Assembly: GCA_003230635.1 (NCBI GenBank)
Contig: QIFF01000081.1
Location: 1-5,593, forward strand
From: a bacterium
GTDB lineage: Bacteria; SZUA-182
Direction: 5' to 3'
DNA length: 5,593 nt
The notes beneath the pieces are model-generated. The model was given only the letters and a program-made list of their open reading frames with translations, was not told the DNA's origin and did no database searches. Numbering within the stretch: the first letter of the stretch is position 1; each line of letters begins with the position of its first letter. Positions 5,148 through 5,593 of the stretch are shown here, piece by piece. The position numbers were made by a program, and so were the translations under genes.

Positions 5148-5227
5148 TAGAATATAGAAGGAAGTTGTATCTTGCAGTTATAGAGTGTCCTCCCCTAGCC
5201 GTCATTTTCCTGGCTGTTTTTTAAATT

Positions 5228-5232
5228 GAGGG
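5228..5232 (+). promoter_or_regulatory. Ribosome binding site for the GTG at 5240
   Basis: GAGGG lies seven bases before GTG 5240-5242. No comparable site precedes the ATGs at 5289 or 5301, so this marks the probable ancestral start of the kinase gene. Confidence 0.55.
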
Positions 5233-5239
5233 TATAGAT

Positions 5240-5288
5240 GTGAGGCAGTTCCAGCAGTTCCTCCTCAAAATACAAAAACCCCCTTTTT
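5240..5288 (+). other. Probable frameshifted N-terminus of the sensor kinase
   Basis: From GTG 5240 the frame reads (V/M)RQFQQFLLKIQKP and then runs out of register, stopping at TAA 5390-5392. The kinase frame takes over one base later, at 5289. Between them lie three homopolymer runs: A5 (5274-5278), C5 (5279-5283) and T5 (5284-5288). Deleting one C would give KIQKPLFMLAVMVV without a break: a short basic cytoplasmic tail leading into the first membrane helix, as expected for such kinases. It could be a real mutation, a base-calling error or ribosomal slippage. Confidence 0.55.
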
Positions 5289-5593
5289 ATGTTAGCAGTC
5301 ATGGTTGTCTCGATATTTGTTGTCGAGATGACTGTTGGCTACTTTCTGCATTATGTAATACGCTTATCCCCGCTTGTAGGGGCGTTGATTAACGCAGCCG
5401 TGCTAAGTATTATGCTTTGTCCGGTGGTCTATATTTTTATGTTCCGTCCGCTGGTAACACGGGTCGAAGAGCGCAAGCGAACCGAGGAGGCGCTACAAAA
5501 AGCTCACGACGAGTTAGAACTGCGGGTTGAGAAACGAACCGCTGAGCTTGCCCGAGCTAATAAGGAGTTGCGAGTTGAGATTAACGAGCGGGA
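5289..5593 (+). CDS. Membrane sensor histidine kinase-like protein, partial N-terminal part
   Basis: 101 codons are visible before the right edge. Residues 1-20 (MLAVMVVSIFVVEMTVGYFL) form one membrane helix and about 29-52 (LVGALINAAVLSIMLCPVVY onward) a second. After RPLVTRVEERKR comes a long charged helix, EEALQKAHDELELRVEKRTA and ELARANKELRVEINER, the signalling coiled coil that typically connects to PAS and histidine kinase domains. Those domains are off-window, so the kinase identity is inferred from this linker. It is transcribed away from accD. If the bases are correct, translation can begin only at ATG 5289 or 5301, neither with a Shine-Dalgarno; the better start at GTG 5240 is out of frame by one base. 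A short periplasmic loop of about eight residues leaves little room for an extracellular sensor, so sensing probably lies in a PAS domain or the membrane. Confidence 0.8.
   Translation, partial: MLAVMVVSIFVVEMTVGYFLHYVIRLSPLVGALINAAVLSIMLCPVVYIFMFRPLVTRVEERKRTEEALQKAHDELELRVEKRTAELARANKELRVEINER

Noticed and set aside
5196..5221. AGCC...GGCT followed by a T run as a terminator or attenuator in the kinase leader
   Set aside because: The stem is only four base pairs with an 11-base loop, too weak to call.
5308..5328. TCTCGA ... TCGAGA inverted repeat downstream of the kinase frameshift
   Set aside because: A six-base stem with a nine-base loop inside coding sequence, about 20 bases from the tract; not convincing as a frameshift-stimulating structure.

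Overview
The window looks like a chromosomal segment from a Gram-negative anaerobe-like bacterium. The best guess is Desulfobacterota (former Deltaproteobacteria), because accD and folC lie in the same order and orientation as the proteobacterial accD-folC pair and both proteins read as proteobacterial types. This is inference from gene order and sequence style, not a database match. Housekeeping genes are GC-rich (a hand count of 4501-4560 gives 39/60 GC), while the block between them is much more AT-rich (2701-2760: 16/60; 2401-2460: 17/60).

Layout: eight genes on the minus strand run right to left, and one divergent gene starts at the right edge on the plus strand. At right, 5240-5593(+) is the start of a membrane sensor histidine kinase-like protein (two membrane helices, then a signalling coiled coil). 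Its natural N-terminus appears to be separated by a one-base frameshift. Back to back with it is accD (4225-5055), the carboxyltransferase beta subunit of acetyl-CoA carboxylase, whose zinc finger lacks the first of four cysteines. About 10 bp past the accD stop, a near-consensus sigma70 promoter with three 9-bp repeats drives a type II toxin-antitoxin pair: an RHH antitoxin (3912-4154) and a PIN-domain toxin (3517-3915) that appears to start at CTG inside the antitoxin stop. A second toxin-antitoxin pair follows, MntA/HepT (3214-3504; 2855-3217), translationally coupled to a small lipoprotein gene (2247-2858).

A REP-like double hairpin (2174-2242) then separates this accessory island from folC (841-2169), the folylpolyglutamate/dihydrofolate synthase. 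folC overlaps by four bases the start of a partial gene (1-844) for a DUF885-like metallopeptidase-related protein whose metal-binding motif looks degraded.

Reading: a conserved accD-folC operon has been split by stepwise insertion of two toxin-antitoxin modules and a lipoprotein gene. All inserted genes are co-directional, and most junctions are 4-bp overlaps or very short gaps, so downstream folC may depend on read-through or on the island promoter. The toxin-antitoxin families are known. The less ordinary points are the CTG start/slippery junction, the lipoprotein coupled to hepT, the defective AccD zinc finger and the frameshifted kinase N-terminus.
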